A program made the position numbers and the translations under genes. A stretch of DNA of 64,000 nt, from the NCBI RefSeq assembly GCF_029227915.1, contig NC_079882.1, positions 434,001 to 498,000 of the forward strand, given 5' to 3'. Under the pieces are notes generated by a model that worked only from the letters and a program-made list of their open reading frames with translations, was not told where the DNA came from and made no database searches. Within the stretch, counting starts at the first letter, position 1; each line of letters begins with the position of its first letter. Positions 13,741 to 21,359 of the stretch are shown piece by piece. The stretch comes from Hydractinia symbiolongicarpus (taxonomy: Eukaryota > Cnidaria > Hydrozoa > Anthoathecata > Hydractiniidae).

Positions 13741-15759
13741 TTTTTGTCAGCGTCTCATTAAAAATGAATAAATTTTTAAAAATTACAAGTCACATGCGTT
13801 TTAGTGATGAAAAAATAATTTAAAAAATCGTTCGGGAAATGAGTTTACTCCTTGGGTATTTCTTTGTATACTTTTGACTATACGGGCCGAGTCCGGGATT
13901 TACGGGAAAACGCGGGTTTTCGTTTGCCGGCGATTAAACTTCTTTTATTCAGCGTCACATCAAACATGAAAACATTTTTGAAAATTACAAGTCTCATGCG
14001 CTTTAGTAATGAAAAAATAATTTAAAAAATCGTTCGGGAAATGAGTTTACTCCCTGGGTACCTTCTTTGTATACTTTTGACTATACGGGCCGACTTCGGG
14101 GTTTACGGGAAATCGCGTGTTTTCGTTTGCCGGCGATTAAACTTCTTTTATTCAGCGTCTCATCGAAAATGAAAAAATTTTTGAAAACTACAAGTCTCAT
14201 GCGTTTTAGTGATGAAAAAATAATTTAAAAAATCGTTCGGGAAATGAGTTTACTCCCTGGGTACTTTCTTTCTATACTTCTGACTAAACGGGCCGACTTC
14301 GGGGTTTACGGGAAATCGCGTGTTTTCGTTTGCCGGCGATTAAACTTCTTTTATTCAGCGTTTCATCAAAAATGAAAAAATTTTTGAAAACTACAAGTCT
14401 CATGCGTTTTAGTGATGAAAAAATAATTTAAAAAATCGTTAGGGAAATGAGTTTACTCCCTGGGTACTTTCTTTGTATACTTTTGACTATACGGGCCGAG
14501 TCCGGGATTTACGGGAAATCGCGTGTTTTCGTTTGCCGGCGATTAAACTTCTTTTTTTCAGCGTCTCATCAAAAATGAAAACATTTTTGAAAATTACAAG
14601 TCTCATGCGATTTACTGGTAAAAAAATAATTTAAAAAATCGTTCGGAAAATGAGTTTACTCCCTGGGTACTTTCTTTCTATACTTCTGACTAAACGGTCC
14701 GAGTCAGGGATTTTCGGGAAATCGCGGTTTTCCGTTTGCCGGCGATTAAACTTCTTTTTGTCAGCGTCTCATCAAAAGTAAAAACATTTTTGAAAACTAT
14801 TAGTCTCATGCGTCTTAGTGCTGAAAAAATAATTTAAAAAATCGTTCGGGAAATCAGTTTACTCCCTGGGAACTTTCTTTATATACATTCGACCATACGG
14901 GCAAAGCCCTGGGATTTACGGGAAATCGCGTGTTTTCGTTTACCGGCGATTAAGCTTCTTTTATTCAGCGTCTCATCAAAAATGAAAAATTTTTTGAAAA
15001 CTACAAGTCTCATGCGTTTTATTGATGAAAAAATAATTTAAAAAATCGTTCGGGAAATGGGCTAACTCCCTGGGTACTTTCTTTGTATACTTTTGACTAT
15101 ACGGGCCGAGTCCGGGATTTTCGAGAAATCGCGTGTTTTCGTTTGCCGGCGATGAAACTTCTTTTTTTCAGCGTCTCATCAAAAATGAATAAATTTTTAA
15201 AAATTACAAGTCACATGCGTTTTAGTGATGAAAAAATAATTTAAAAAATCGTTCGGGAAATGAGTTTACTCCTTGGGTATTTCTTTGTATACTTTTGACT
15301 ATACGGGCCGACTTCGGGGTTTACGGGAAATCGCGGGTTTTCCTTTGCGGCGATTAAACTTCTTTTATTCAGTGTCTCATCAAAAATGAAAACATTTTTT
15401 AAAACTACAAGTCTCATGTGTTTTAGTGATGAAAAAATAATTTAAAAAATCGTTCGGAAAATGAGTTTACTCCCTGGGTACCTTCTTTGTATACTTTTGA
15501 CTATACGGGCCGACTACGGGGTTTACGGGAAATCGCGTGTTTTCGTTTACCGGCGATTAAACTTCTTTTATTCAGCGTCTCATCAAAATTGAAAAAATAT
15601 TTGAAAACTACAAGTCTCATGCGTTTTAGTGATGAAAAAATAATTTAAAAAATCGTTCGGGAAAGGGGCTGAGTCCCTGGGTACTTTCTTTGTATACTTT
15701 TGACTATACGGGCCGAGTCCGGGATTTTCGAGAAATCGCGTGTTTTCGTTTGCCGGCGA

Positions 15760-15762
15760 TAA
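15760..15762. repeat. Target-site duplication TAA, left copy
   Basis: The satellite reads TTGCCGGCGATAA up to the element and TAAAACTTCTTTTTTTCAGC after it. The uninterrupted paralog at 20912-20914 reads GGCGATAAAACTTC with a single TAA. TAA is therefore the duplicated target. Confidence 0.85.
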
Positions 15763-15793
15763 CACGGCGGTAATTTTTGTTACAATTTCTCCC
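15763..15793 (+). repeat. Left terminal inverted repeat (31 bp)
   Basis: Begins CACGGCGGTAAT and ends TTTCTCCC. Compared without gaps to the reverse complement of 19459-19489, 26 of 31 positions are identical; mismatches are confined to the middle (positions 13-23). Confidence 0.88.
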
Positions 15794-15797
15794 ACTG

Positions 15798-15805
15798 TGA
15801 CGTCA
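15798..15805. promoter_or_regulatory. CRE-like palindrome TGACGTCA
   Basis: A perfect cyclic-AMP response element octamer, 5 bp inside the left inverted repeat. It could bind a bZIP factor and act as a subterminal enhancer, or be a host- or transposase-binding site. No copy was seen next to the right inverted repeat. Its function is inferred from the motif only. Confidence 0.3.
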
Positions 15806-16906
15806 TAGTAACGGGCTTCACCCGCGTGACTAACCTGCAAATTTCGTGGTTTTACGATATTTTCCATAAAAGTGCCTAGCTTTTGAAAGTATTATTTTGC
15901 AGATATATTTTGACAAGCTCGATGTACGTTTTTATTTTTTATATTCATATATGATTGGAGTTTCAATATAAAACATCACTGCAAGATCACACCCTATTTT
16001 TTCATTGTTTTCAAATGAGGAATGTGTAAAACGGACATTCTGTAAAATATTTCGCATTCATGTCTAAAGGTAATTGATCTAAACCATGTACGCTGTGGCC
16101 AGATCGTTTGCTCAGGAGAAAATCTTAATTTTCTCTTTACAATGTGCATGATTAGTCGCATTTAAAGTAACAAACTTGACCTAAAACGTGCAAAATACAC
16201 CATTTTTTGTGTTTGTTAGCTCTGTGTATGGATTCGGATGCGAATTTCTGGCATGTTGTAAACTGAAAAATTTCTTTCACGTATGTTAATCAAGTGTCTG
16301 TAATATCAGTTGAATTGGTTTTGATTTGTGGCCTCACGAATACCTGTTTTGATTCTTGCCAGTTTTATTTGGAAATTACCTGCAACAAGGAGTCACGAGA
16401 GCCATTATGAATTTCAAAGCTATCCTATTCCGCCATTATAAATGTATAGCTAGCAGAGAGAAAACTGACAGATTTTTGTGTTTAATGTTATATAGCTATG
16501 CAGTGATTCATTAAGCTAGATTAACTGCAGAATAGCTAGCTAACAGATATAATTAGAATTAGTCCAGTTATTTTTTGATAGAAAAACGAACAATGTATGA
16601 AATTAAATTAAGATGGCTAGCTATAGCTACTATGATGAGAGAATAATAATGTATCTAGCTAGCTTATAGTTAGCAAGAGAACAATGTATGTTTTTTAGGA
16701 GAGAAACTTCTATGAGATATTATAAATAAAAATTTTGTTTTGGGATCTAATTTTGCAAATTAGGTTGCTAAAAATGTTGTATATCGCAGGATTTAATTCA
16801 TCATTATTGTTCCTCTTAAGGCCTACATAGTATACAACAATATTTCATCTTGTGTGATTATAGAGACATATTGTGATTATTGTGAATAATTGAAAAATAA
16901 ATTAAA
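15806..16906. other. AT-rich non-coding interior of the element
   Basis: No supported gene. The stretch is AT-rich with frequent stops in all frames. Between about 16445 and 16680 the hexamer GCTAGC and relatives (TAGCTAGC, CTAGCTAGC) recur, with near-copies of GAACAATGTATG at about 16590 and 16679, suggesting a decayed minisatellite or nested palindromic element. A TATAAATA string lies at about 16721. A 22-codon ORF at 16907-16975 is too short to support. Confidence 0.5.
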
Positions 16907-17025
16907 ATGGTTCAAACTGCTACAAATGAAACTGATTGCAAAGATGATAATGGAAATGTTGGAAATGATGATTAATTAAATATTAAAGCCTATTCAGTTG
17001 CTCTGAACGCTTCTCAGACATTAAC

Positions 17026-17196
17026 ATGTGCAATCAACACCAAACAACACATCATCAAAAACAAACAGCCACAAACAAAAATTTGGTTCCAAGATCGATG
17101 TCTGTTGGGCAACTTAAAGAAGAGTTAAAATTACGCAAGAAGGCAGTAACTGGAAAAAAAGAAGATTTGATTCGTCGACTTGAAGGAACATTATAA
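17026..17196 (+). CDS. Small SAP-domain-like protein or 3' exon
   Basis: A short ORF of 56 residues from ATG 17026 to TAA 17194-17196. The first ~20 residues are polar, rich in Gln, His, Thr and Asn. From about residue 25 the sequence reads VGQLKEELKLRKKAV then TGKKEDLIRRLEGTL to the stop. This matches the SAP pattern (Leu-x-x-x-Leu-Lys, a basic turn, Gly-Lys-Lys, Leu-Ile-x-Arg-Leu), a ~35-residue helix-turn-helix fold that binds AT-rich DNA at chromatin attachment regions and occurs in some transposon proteins. The frame stays open upstream to a TAA at 16984-16986, so this may be the last exon of a longer protein; TTCTCAG at 17011-17017 resembles a splice acceptor, but I found no convincing partner exon. 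A second ATG at 17098 sits just before the domain. It is convergent with the 225-residue gene on the other strand. The domain call is good; the gene model is uncertain. Confidence 0.5.
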   Translation: MCNQHQTTHHQKQTATNKNLVPRSMSVGQLKEELKLRKKAVTGKKEDLIRRLEGTL

Positions 17197-17224
17197 ACAT
17201 TATTTCGTTTTTAAGTTATTTGCA

Positions 17225-17395
17225 TTTAAAGATTTTTAGATTTAATTATGCTGCATAAATTATGTCACATTTAAGCAAATTTTGATATTTTCTGTCATCA
17301 ATAACTTTGGATCTGTTAAAGGACATTGCTTCAAACTATATTATAGAGTAAAATTAAATTAATTTATGCAGCATAATAAAACTAAAAATCTTAAA
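17225..17395. repeat. Foldback / MITE-like element with ~36-bp arms
   Basis: The left arm 17225-17261 and right arm 17361-17395 are inverted copies with about three differences, two of them single-base gaps. Each carries GATTTTTAG and TTATGCTGCATAA in inverse orientation, with a 99-bp spacer between. The outer ends are TTAA-AGATTT and AAATC-TTAA, so a small TTAA-flanked inverted-repeat element nested in the larger one is possible. It begins 28 bp after the SAP-like stop codon. An AATAAA in the right arm (17375-17380) could serve as a polyadenylation signal for that ORF. Confidence 0.6.
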
Positions 17396-18221
17396 AGGCG
17401 AATATCTTGAGAACAAAGACAATTTTTTAAGCTCCACAACGTAAGCTCAAAATCCTTTCTCGTTTTGGGACCCCTTTAATGTTTTTTCCTTTATTCTAAA
17501 AAAAAATTTTTTACGGGAAGACATTTTTGTGAATCATATTTTTCTGATTGCGAAACCAGAAAACAATTTTTTGTAGGATAAATTTTTATGATCGGAATGC
17601 TTTTTATAAATTCTACTGTTACTGTCTCATTAAGTAAATAAAAATGTGAAATAGTATATACCAGAAGGAACCCTTGGGTTGTGTTGTGTTCACATAGCCC
17701 AATTAATGATTTATATGACATTAACACATGCCACCTACCTTGCAATTATGTTACAGTTAGTATATAATATATATTGAATATATTTATACAAGCCTTCTGG
17801 CATATTGCAGAGGGTAGTTAAAAATCAAAAGGTACATATAATTTGTTCTATTAGCTTTCTTTTTTTCAAAATTACAATCAACTTTGATTTTTTGTTCCAG
17901 AATTTCCAATGAAATTTCAATTGATACTTGTAATATATATAGATATATAGTTTACTTTAGATTATTAGTTTTTATTAAGATACGGAAAGTGTTGTAGTTA
18001 GTAGATTGGAAGAGCATTTAACAACAACAAAGACAATACAGTATGTAGTATTTTTTACTTTTAAGCGCAGTCAACCTGTTGTTACTTTTTACTTTCAAAT
18101 ACACATTGTACTGTTGTACCAAAAACCTTAGATGATAATGCTAAATTTTAACAAAATATTTATTGAAAAATGTCTTTTATTGGACTAACCTGTACAACTA
18201 GAAAATTGTTTTTGTATTAAC
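17396..18221. other. AT-rich interior, no supported gene
   Basis: AT-rich sequence with homopolymer runs (A9 near 17499) and TATA-rich stretches near 17760 and 17935-17950. The 84-codon minus-strand frame at 17491-17745 is low-complexity, lacks a recognisable motif and is not accepted as a gene. Nothing else is supportable. Confidence 0.4.
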
Positions 18222-18228
18222 GCCCTGT

Positions 18229-18239
18229 TGGTCTAATGG
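18229..18239 (+). promoter_or_regulatory. Pol III A box
   Basis: TGGTCTAATGG fits the internal promoter consensus TRGYNNANNGG at every defined position and lies at tRNA positions 8-19. Confidence 0.65.
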
Positions 18240-18267
18240 AATGACACTCGTACAAATGAGAGACCTG

Positions 18268-18278
18268 GGTTCGAATCC
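18268..18278 (+). promoter_or_regulatory. Pol III B box
   Basis: GGTTCGAATCC is a perfect match to GGTTCRANYCC, in the T arm of the tRNA-like sequence, 29 bp after the end of the A box. Confidence 0.7.
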
Positions 18279-18297
18279 TGGACAGGGAAAAAACTTA

Positions 18298-18302
18298 TTT
18301 TT
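18298..18302 (+). terminator. Pol III T-run terminator
   Basis: TTTTT begins 9 bases after the discriminator base of the tRNA-like sequence, the expected place for polymerase III termination. Confidence 0.5.
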
Positions 18303-18525
18303 ACATATAAAATGCCATTTATATTTTTAGTTTATTAAAAAATAGCTTATAATTTTAAACAAGGATTGTTTTCAGACTGTTGTTTTTCCAAAATGGATAA
18401 GTAGACAACAAATTGGATAAAGCTCAAATAGCCGATCTCACATCATAGGTCCAAACTAGATAATTTACAACTTCTAAATGACTACTAGCTATAAATAAGC
18501 AACGCTATGCAAACAATATACTATA

Positions 18526-18531
18526 TTTATT
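18526..18531 (-). terminator. Polyadenylation signal AATAAA
   Basis: On the minus strand, AATAAA lies 42 bases past the TAG stop of the 225-residue ORF, within ACAATAAATATAG. It supports that ORF being a real transcription unit with a short 3' untranslated region. In sequence this AT-rich, a chance occurrence is possible. Confidence 0.45.
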
Positions 18532-18573
18532 GTTCCTTGAAATGTGAAGCTACGAACAATTTAGCTATACTAA

Positions 18574-19251
18574 CTATACTTCTGCTGCTGGTACTGTTTG
18601 AGCACAATGAAGCATTAATGACTGCACATGGGTGTCAATAACGAAGCCATCAGCAGTGTACCGTTGAATATAAAACAACACTTTCAGATGGCTATGTGCA
18701 TATTCAAGGCGTATTGGTGCATATTCACTAACAGCAACATTCGACATACCATCGTACTGCAAAATGTTATCCTTGTCCTTGCGATATTTGCGTTTTACAA
18801 GATAGTTAGTCCCATCAAAACGTACAGGATTAAATATCTTCTCTGCACTAGCTACATTTTTTAAAAAGATTATTATTTTTTGGCCTTTTTTATTTTTACT
18901 TTTTGGCAGAACACACTCTACTTCTGCCCCATAATTTTTGCAAAGACAGACTAAGTAACGCATGATCTGCCAAGGTATGAACAATGTAACTGGAGGAACT
19001 AAGCCAGTAATCTGACCCCTGCATAACTTAGACAGCATACGTGCACCTATTTCTCGTAAGTAACTATCTATCATGGGGCCTACAAGGGCAAGGTGATTGC
19101 CTATCAGTTTTTCAACACCAAATAACATAGAACTATTCATACAATAGTCTTTCTCGACACCATTTGCTACATCATTAAACCAATGGCGCTCGAAGGTACC
19201 TAATTTTAATTCCAAATCAGTCCAGAAATTGCTATTTCGTTCAGAACCCAT
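18574..19251 (-). CDS. Hypothetical 225-residue protein of the element
   Basis: I do not recognise this protein. It is the longest ORF in the window and the only one with gene-like composition. The ATG at 19251 has A at -3 and G at +4, and an in-frame TAA lies nine codons upstream (19279-19281), so the start is firm unless splicing occurs. Visible traits: an acidic/aromatic N-terminus (NFWTDLELKLGTFERHWF), a largely hydrophobic middle with IGNHLALVGPMIDSYL and VPPVTLFIPWQIMRYLVCLC, a basic patch KSKNKKGQK near residue 120, then a mixed C-terminus with KRKYRKDKD. There are several cysteines but no obvious zinc-finger spacing, no signal peptide and no clear catalytic triad. It starts 238 bp inside the right inverted repeat and reads inward, as transposon genes usually do. 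It could be an accessory transposon protein, a captured host fragment, or one exon of a longer gene. Confidence 0.55.
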   Translation of the reverse strand: MGSERNSNFWTDLELKLGTFERHWFNDVANGVEKDYCMNSSMLFGVEKLIGNHLALVGPMIDSYLREIGARMLSKLCRGQITGLVPPVTLFIPWQIMRYLVCLCKNYGAEVECVLPKSKNKKGQKIIIFLKNVASAEKIFNPVRFDGTNYLVKRKYRKDKDNILQYDGMSNVAVSEYAPIRLEYAHSHLKVLFYIQRYTADGFVIDTHVQSLMLHCAQTVPAAEV

Positions 19252-19458
19252 TCTTGCGTCTGATAGCTTTTCAGTAACTTAGCTAGCGGGCCAGCACAAA
19301 TCAAAATGAACCGCTTCAAAACTACGAATGCGGAAAATGCAGGTCAATTACTTAGAAGCTACGGGACCGATGAATTTTCGTCGCTTAAAATAATAACCTG
19401 TAGAAAAAATCGATTACCGGTTTTTCGGAGAAAAATATGTTACGCAATTTCTGCAAAC
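19252..19458. other. Right subterminal region, possible promoter of the 225-residue ORF
   Basis: Non-satellite sequence between the ORF start and the right inverted repeat, where a promoter for the minus-strand gene would lie. I see no clear TATA box at a fixed distance. A plus-strand ATG at 19306 opens a frame that runs out through the inverted repeat into the satellite to 19581. That reading frame is a junction product and is not accepted as a gene. Confidence 0.35.
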
Positions 19459-19489
19459 GGGAGAAAATGGAAAGAATATTACCGCCGTG
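19459..19489 (-). repeat. Right terminal inverted repeat (31 bp)
   Basis: Read on the minus strand it begins CACGGCGGTAAT and ends TTTTCTCCC. It matches the left terminal repeat at 26 of 31 positions without gaps. Confidence 0.88.
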
Positions 19490-19492
19490 TAA
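19490..19492. repeat. Target-site duplication TAA, right copy
   Basis: Second copy of the TAA target, followed directly by satellite sequence AACTTCTTTTTTTCAGCATC, which continues the interrupted monomer. Confidence 0.85.
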
Positions 19493-20634
19493 AACTTCTT
19501 TTTTTCAGCATCTCATCAAAAATGAATAAATTTTTGAAAATTACAAGTCACATGCGTTTTAGTGATGAAAAAATAATTTAAAAAATCGTTCGGGAAATGA
19601 GTTTACTCCCTGGGTACTTTCTTTGTGTACTTTTGACGATACGGGCCGACTCCGGGGTTTACGGGAAATCGCGGGTTTTCGTTTGCCGGCGATTAAACTT
19701 CTTTTATTCAGTGTCTCATCAAAAATAAAAACATTTTTTAAAACTACAAGTCTCATGCGTCTTAGTGCTGAAAAAATAATTTAAAAAATCGTTCGGGAAA
19801 TCAGTTTACTCCCTGGGAACTTTCTTCATATACATTCGACTATACAGGCAAAGCCCTGGGATTTACGGGAAATCGCGGGTTTTCGTTTGTCAGCGATTAA
19901 ACGTCTTTTATTCAGCGTCTCATCAAATGTAAAAACATTTTTGAAAACTATTAGTCTCATGCGTCTTAGTGCTGAAAAAATAATTTAAAAAATCGTTCGG
20001 GAAATCAGTTTACTCCCTGGGAACTTTCTTTATATACATTCGACCATACGGGCAAAGCCCTGGGATTTACGGGAAATCGCGTGTTTTCGTTTACCGGCGA
20101 TTAAACTTCTTTTATTCAGCGTCTCATCAAAAATGAAAAATTTTTTGAAAACTACAAGTCTCATGCGTTTTATTGATGAAAAAATAATTTAAAAAATCGT
20201 TCGGGAAATGGGCTAACTCCCTGGGTACTTTCTTTGTATACTTTTGACTATACGGGCCGAGTCCGGGATTTGCGGGAAATCGCGGGTTTTCGTTTGCCGG
20301 CGATTACACTTATTTTATTCAGCGTCTCATAAAAAATGAAAACATATTTGAAAACTACAAGTTTCATGCGTTTTACTGGTGAAAAAATAATTTAAAAAGT
20401 CGTTCGGGAAATGGGTTTACTCCCTGGATACTTTCCTTGTATACATTTGACTATACGGGCCGAGTCCGGGATTTACGGGAAATCGCGAGTTTTCGTTTGC
20501 TGGCAATTAAACTTCTTTTATTCAGCGTCTCATCAAAAATAAAAACATTTTTTAAAACTACAAGTCTCATGCGTTTTAGTGATGAAAAAATAATTTAAAA
20601 AATCGTTCGGGAAATGAGTTTACTCCCTGGGTAC

Positions 20635-20990
20635 CTTCTTTGTATACTTTTGACTATACGGGCCGACTACGGGGTTTACGGGAAATCGCGTGTTTTCGTT
20701 TACCGGCGATTAAACTTCTTTTATTCAGCGTCTCATCAAAAATGAAAAAATATTTGAAAACTACAAGTCTCATGCGTTTTAGTGATGAAAAAATAATTTA
20801 AAAATCGTTCGGGAAAGGGGCTAAGTCCCTGGGTACTTTCTTTGTATACTTTTGACTGTACGGGCCGAGTCCGGGATTTTCGAGAAATCGCGTGTTTTCG
20901 TTTGCCGGCGATAAAACTTCTTTTTTTCAGCATCTCATCAAAAATGAATAAATTTTTGAAAATTACAAGTCACATGCGTTTTAGTGATGA
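20635..20990 (+). repeat. Empty-site paralog of the insertion
   Basis: This stretch matches both flanks of the element and lacks the insertion. On the left it shares the unusual CCGACTACGGGG, AAATATTTGAAAAC and GGGAAAGGGGCT variants with about 15480-15760. On the right it shares TTTTTTTCAGCATCTCATC, ATGAATAAATTTTTGAAAA and AAGTCACATGCG with 19490-19560. The joint reads GCGATAAAACTTC with one TAA at 20912-20914. Confidence 0.85.
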
Positions 20991-21359
20991 AAAAATAATT
21001 TAAAAAATCGTTCAAGAAATGAGTTTACTCCCTGCGTACCTTCTTTGTATACTTTTGACTATACGGGCCGAGTCCGGGATTTGCGGGAAATCGCGGGTTT
21101 TCGTTTGCCGGCGATTAAACTTATTTTATTCAGCGTCTCATCAAAAATGAAAACATATTTGAAAACTATAAGTCTCATGCGTCTTAGTGCTGAAAAAATA
21201 ATTTAAAAAATCGTTCGGGAAATCAGTTTACTCCCTGGGAACTTTCTTTATATACATTCGACTATACAGGCAAAGCACTGGGATTTACGGGAAATCGCGG
21301 GTTTTCGTTTGTCAGCGATTAAACGTCTTTTATTCAGCGTCTCATCAAAAATAAAAACA

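Larger units (their letters stand above)
1..15762 (+). repeat. Satellite array, ~203-bp monomer, left arm
   Basis: Head-to-tail copies of one monomer, all in the same orientation. The landmark ATGAGTTTAC recurs at 61, 264 and (as a variant) 467, giving the 203-bp period. Each monomer has a GC-rich core of about 55 bp (for example 306-362, from ACGGGCC to CCGGCGATT) and an AT-rich remainder with A/T runs. Copies differ by scattered substitutions and 1-8 bp indels. Subtypes are recognisable by shared variants: CGACTTCGGGG, GAGTCCGGG, CTGACTAAACGG, and GCAAAGCCCTGGG from 6.8 kb on. No gene is supported here: 203 is not a multiple of three and most monomers carry TAA stops in the TAATTTAA block. 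The array is already under way at base 1. Confidence 0.97.
18222..18289 (+). tRNA. tRNA-like sequence, tRNA-Pro-like, anticodon loop truncated
   Basis: It folds as a cloverleaf: acceptor GCCCTGT with ACAGGGA (outermost G-A unpaired), D arm GTC/GAC with a GG-containing loop, anticodon stem CTCGT/ATGAG, and T arm CTGGG-TTCGAAT-CCTGG. A and B boxes match consensus and a T-run follows. The layout resembles metazoan tRNA-Pro, but the anticodon loop has only 4 bases (ACAA) instead of 7, so no anticodon can be assigned. An alternative pairing CACTC/GAGAG leaves an 8-base loop and a mismatch. It is most likely a tRNA pseudogene or tRNA-derived sequence that may still be transcribed by polymerase III. 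Its location inside a transposon suggests capture, or a nested SINE head; no SINE tail or flanking duplication was found. Confidence 0.6.
15763..19489. mobile_element. DNA transposon (3727 bp), superfamily unresolved
   Basis: The only non-satellite sequence in the window. It starts CACGGCGGTAAT and ends with the inverse, ATTACCGCCGTG when the TIR is completed at the right end; the outer 31 bases match at 26 positions, the outer 12 perfectly. It is flanked by TAA. An empty paralogous site in the array (about 20635-20990) matches both flanks, so this is a precise insertion. A 3-bp TWA target fits PIF/Harbinger elements; CAC termini with 3-bp duplications also fit CACTA-type elements. Inside are a 225-residue ORF (minus), a SAP-like ORF (plus), a tRNA-like sequence and a foldback. 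No DDE/DDD transposase is recognisable, so it may be non-autonomous, decayed, or of an unfamiliar type. Confidence 0.85.

Noticed and set aside
1-15762. CRISPR array
   Set aside because: The 203-bp units are contiguous diverged copies with no short direct repeats separated by unique spacers, and the context is eukaryotic.
15583-15867. Minus-strand 94-codon ORF at the left end as a gene
   Set aside because: Only the first ~35 codons are element sequence; the rest is satellite read across the junction.
16907-16975. 22-codon acidic ORF as first exon of the SAP-like gene
   Set aside because: Joining its possible GT donor to the acceptor-like TTCTCAG (17011-17017) puts translation out of the SAP frame; no other convincing donor was seen.
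17491-17745. 84-codon minus-strand frame in the transposon
   Set aside because: AT-rich, low-complexity translation with no motif. It is expected by chance and partly covers an A-run.
18628-18864. Plus-strand 78-codon frame
   Set aside because: It is the antisense shadow of the 225-residue ORF.
15763-19489. piggyBac-type (TTAA) insertion
   Set aside because: Most monomers have GATTAAAC at this site, but the empty paralog reads GATAAAAC and only TAA is duplicated.
15763-19489. LTR retrotransposon or LINE
   Set aside because: The ends are inverted, not direct, repeats; no reverse transcriptase motif and no terminal poly(A) are seen.
19306-19581. Plus-strand 91-codon ORF at the right end as a gene
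   Set aside because: A third of it is satellite and the frame crosses the insertion junction, so it was created by the insertion.
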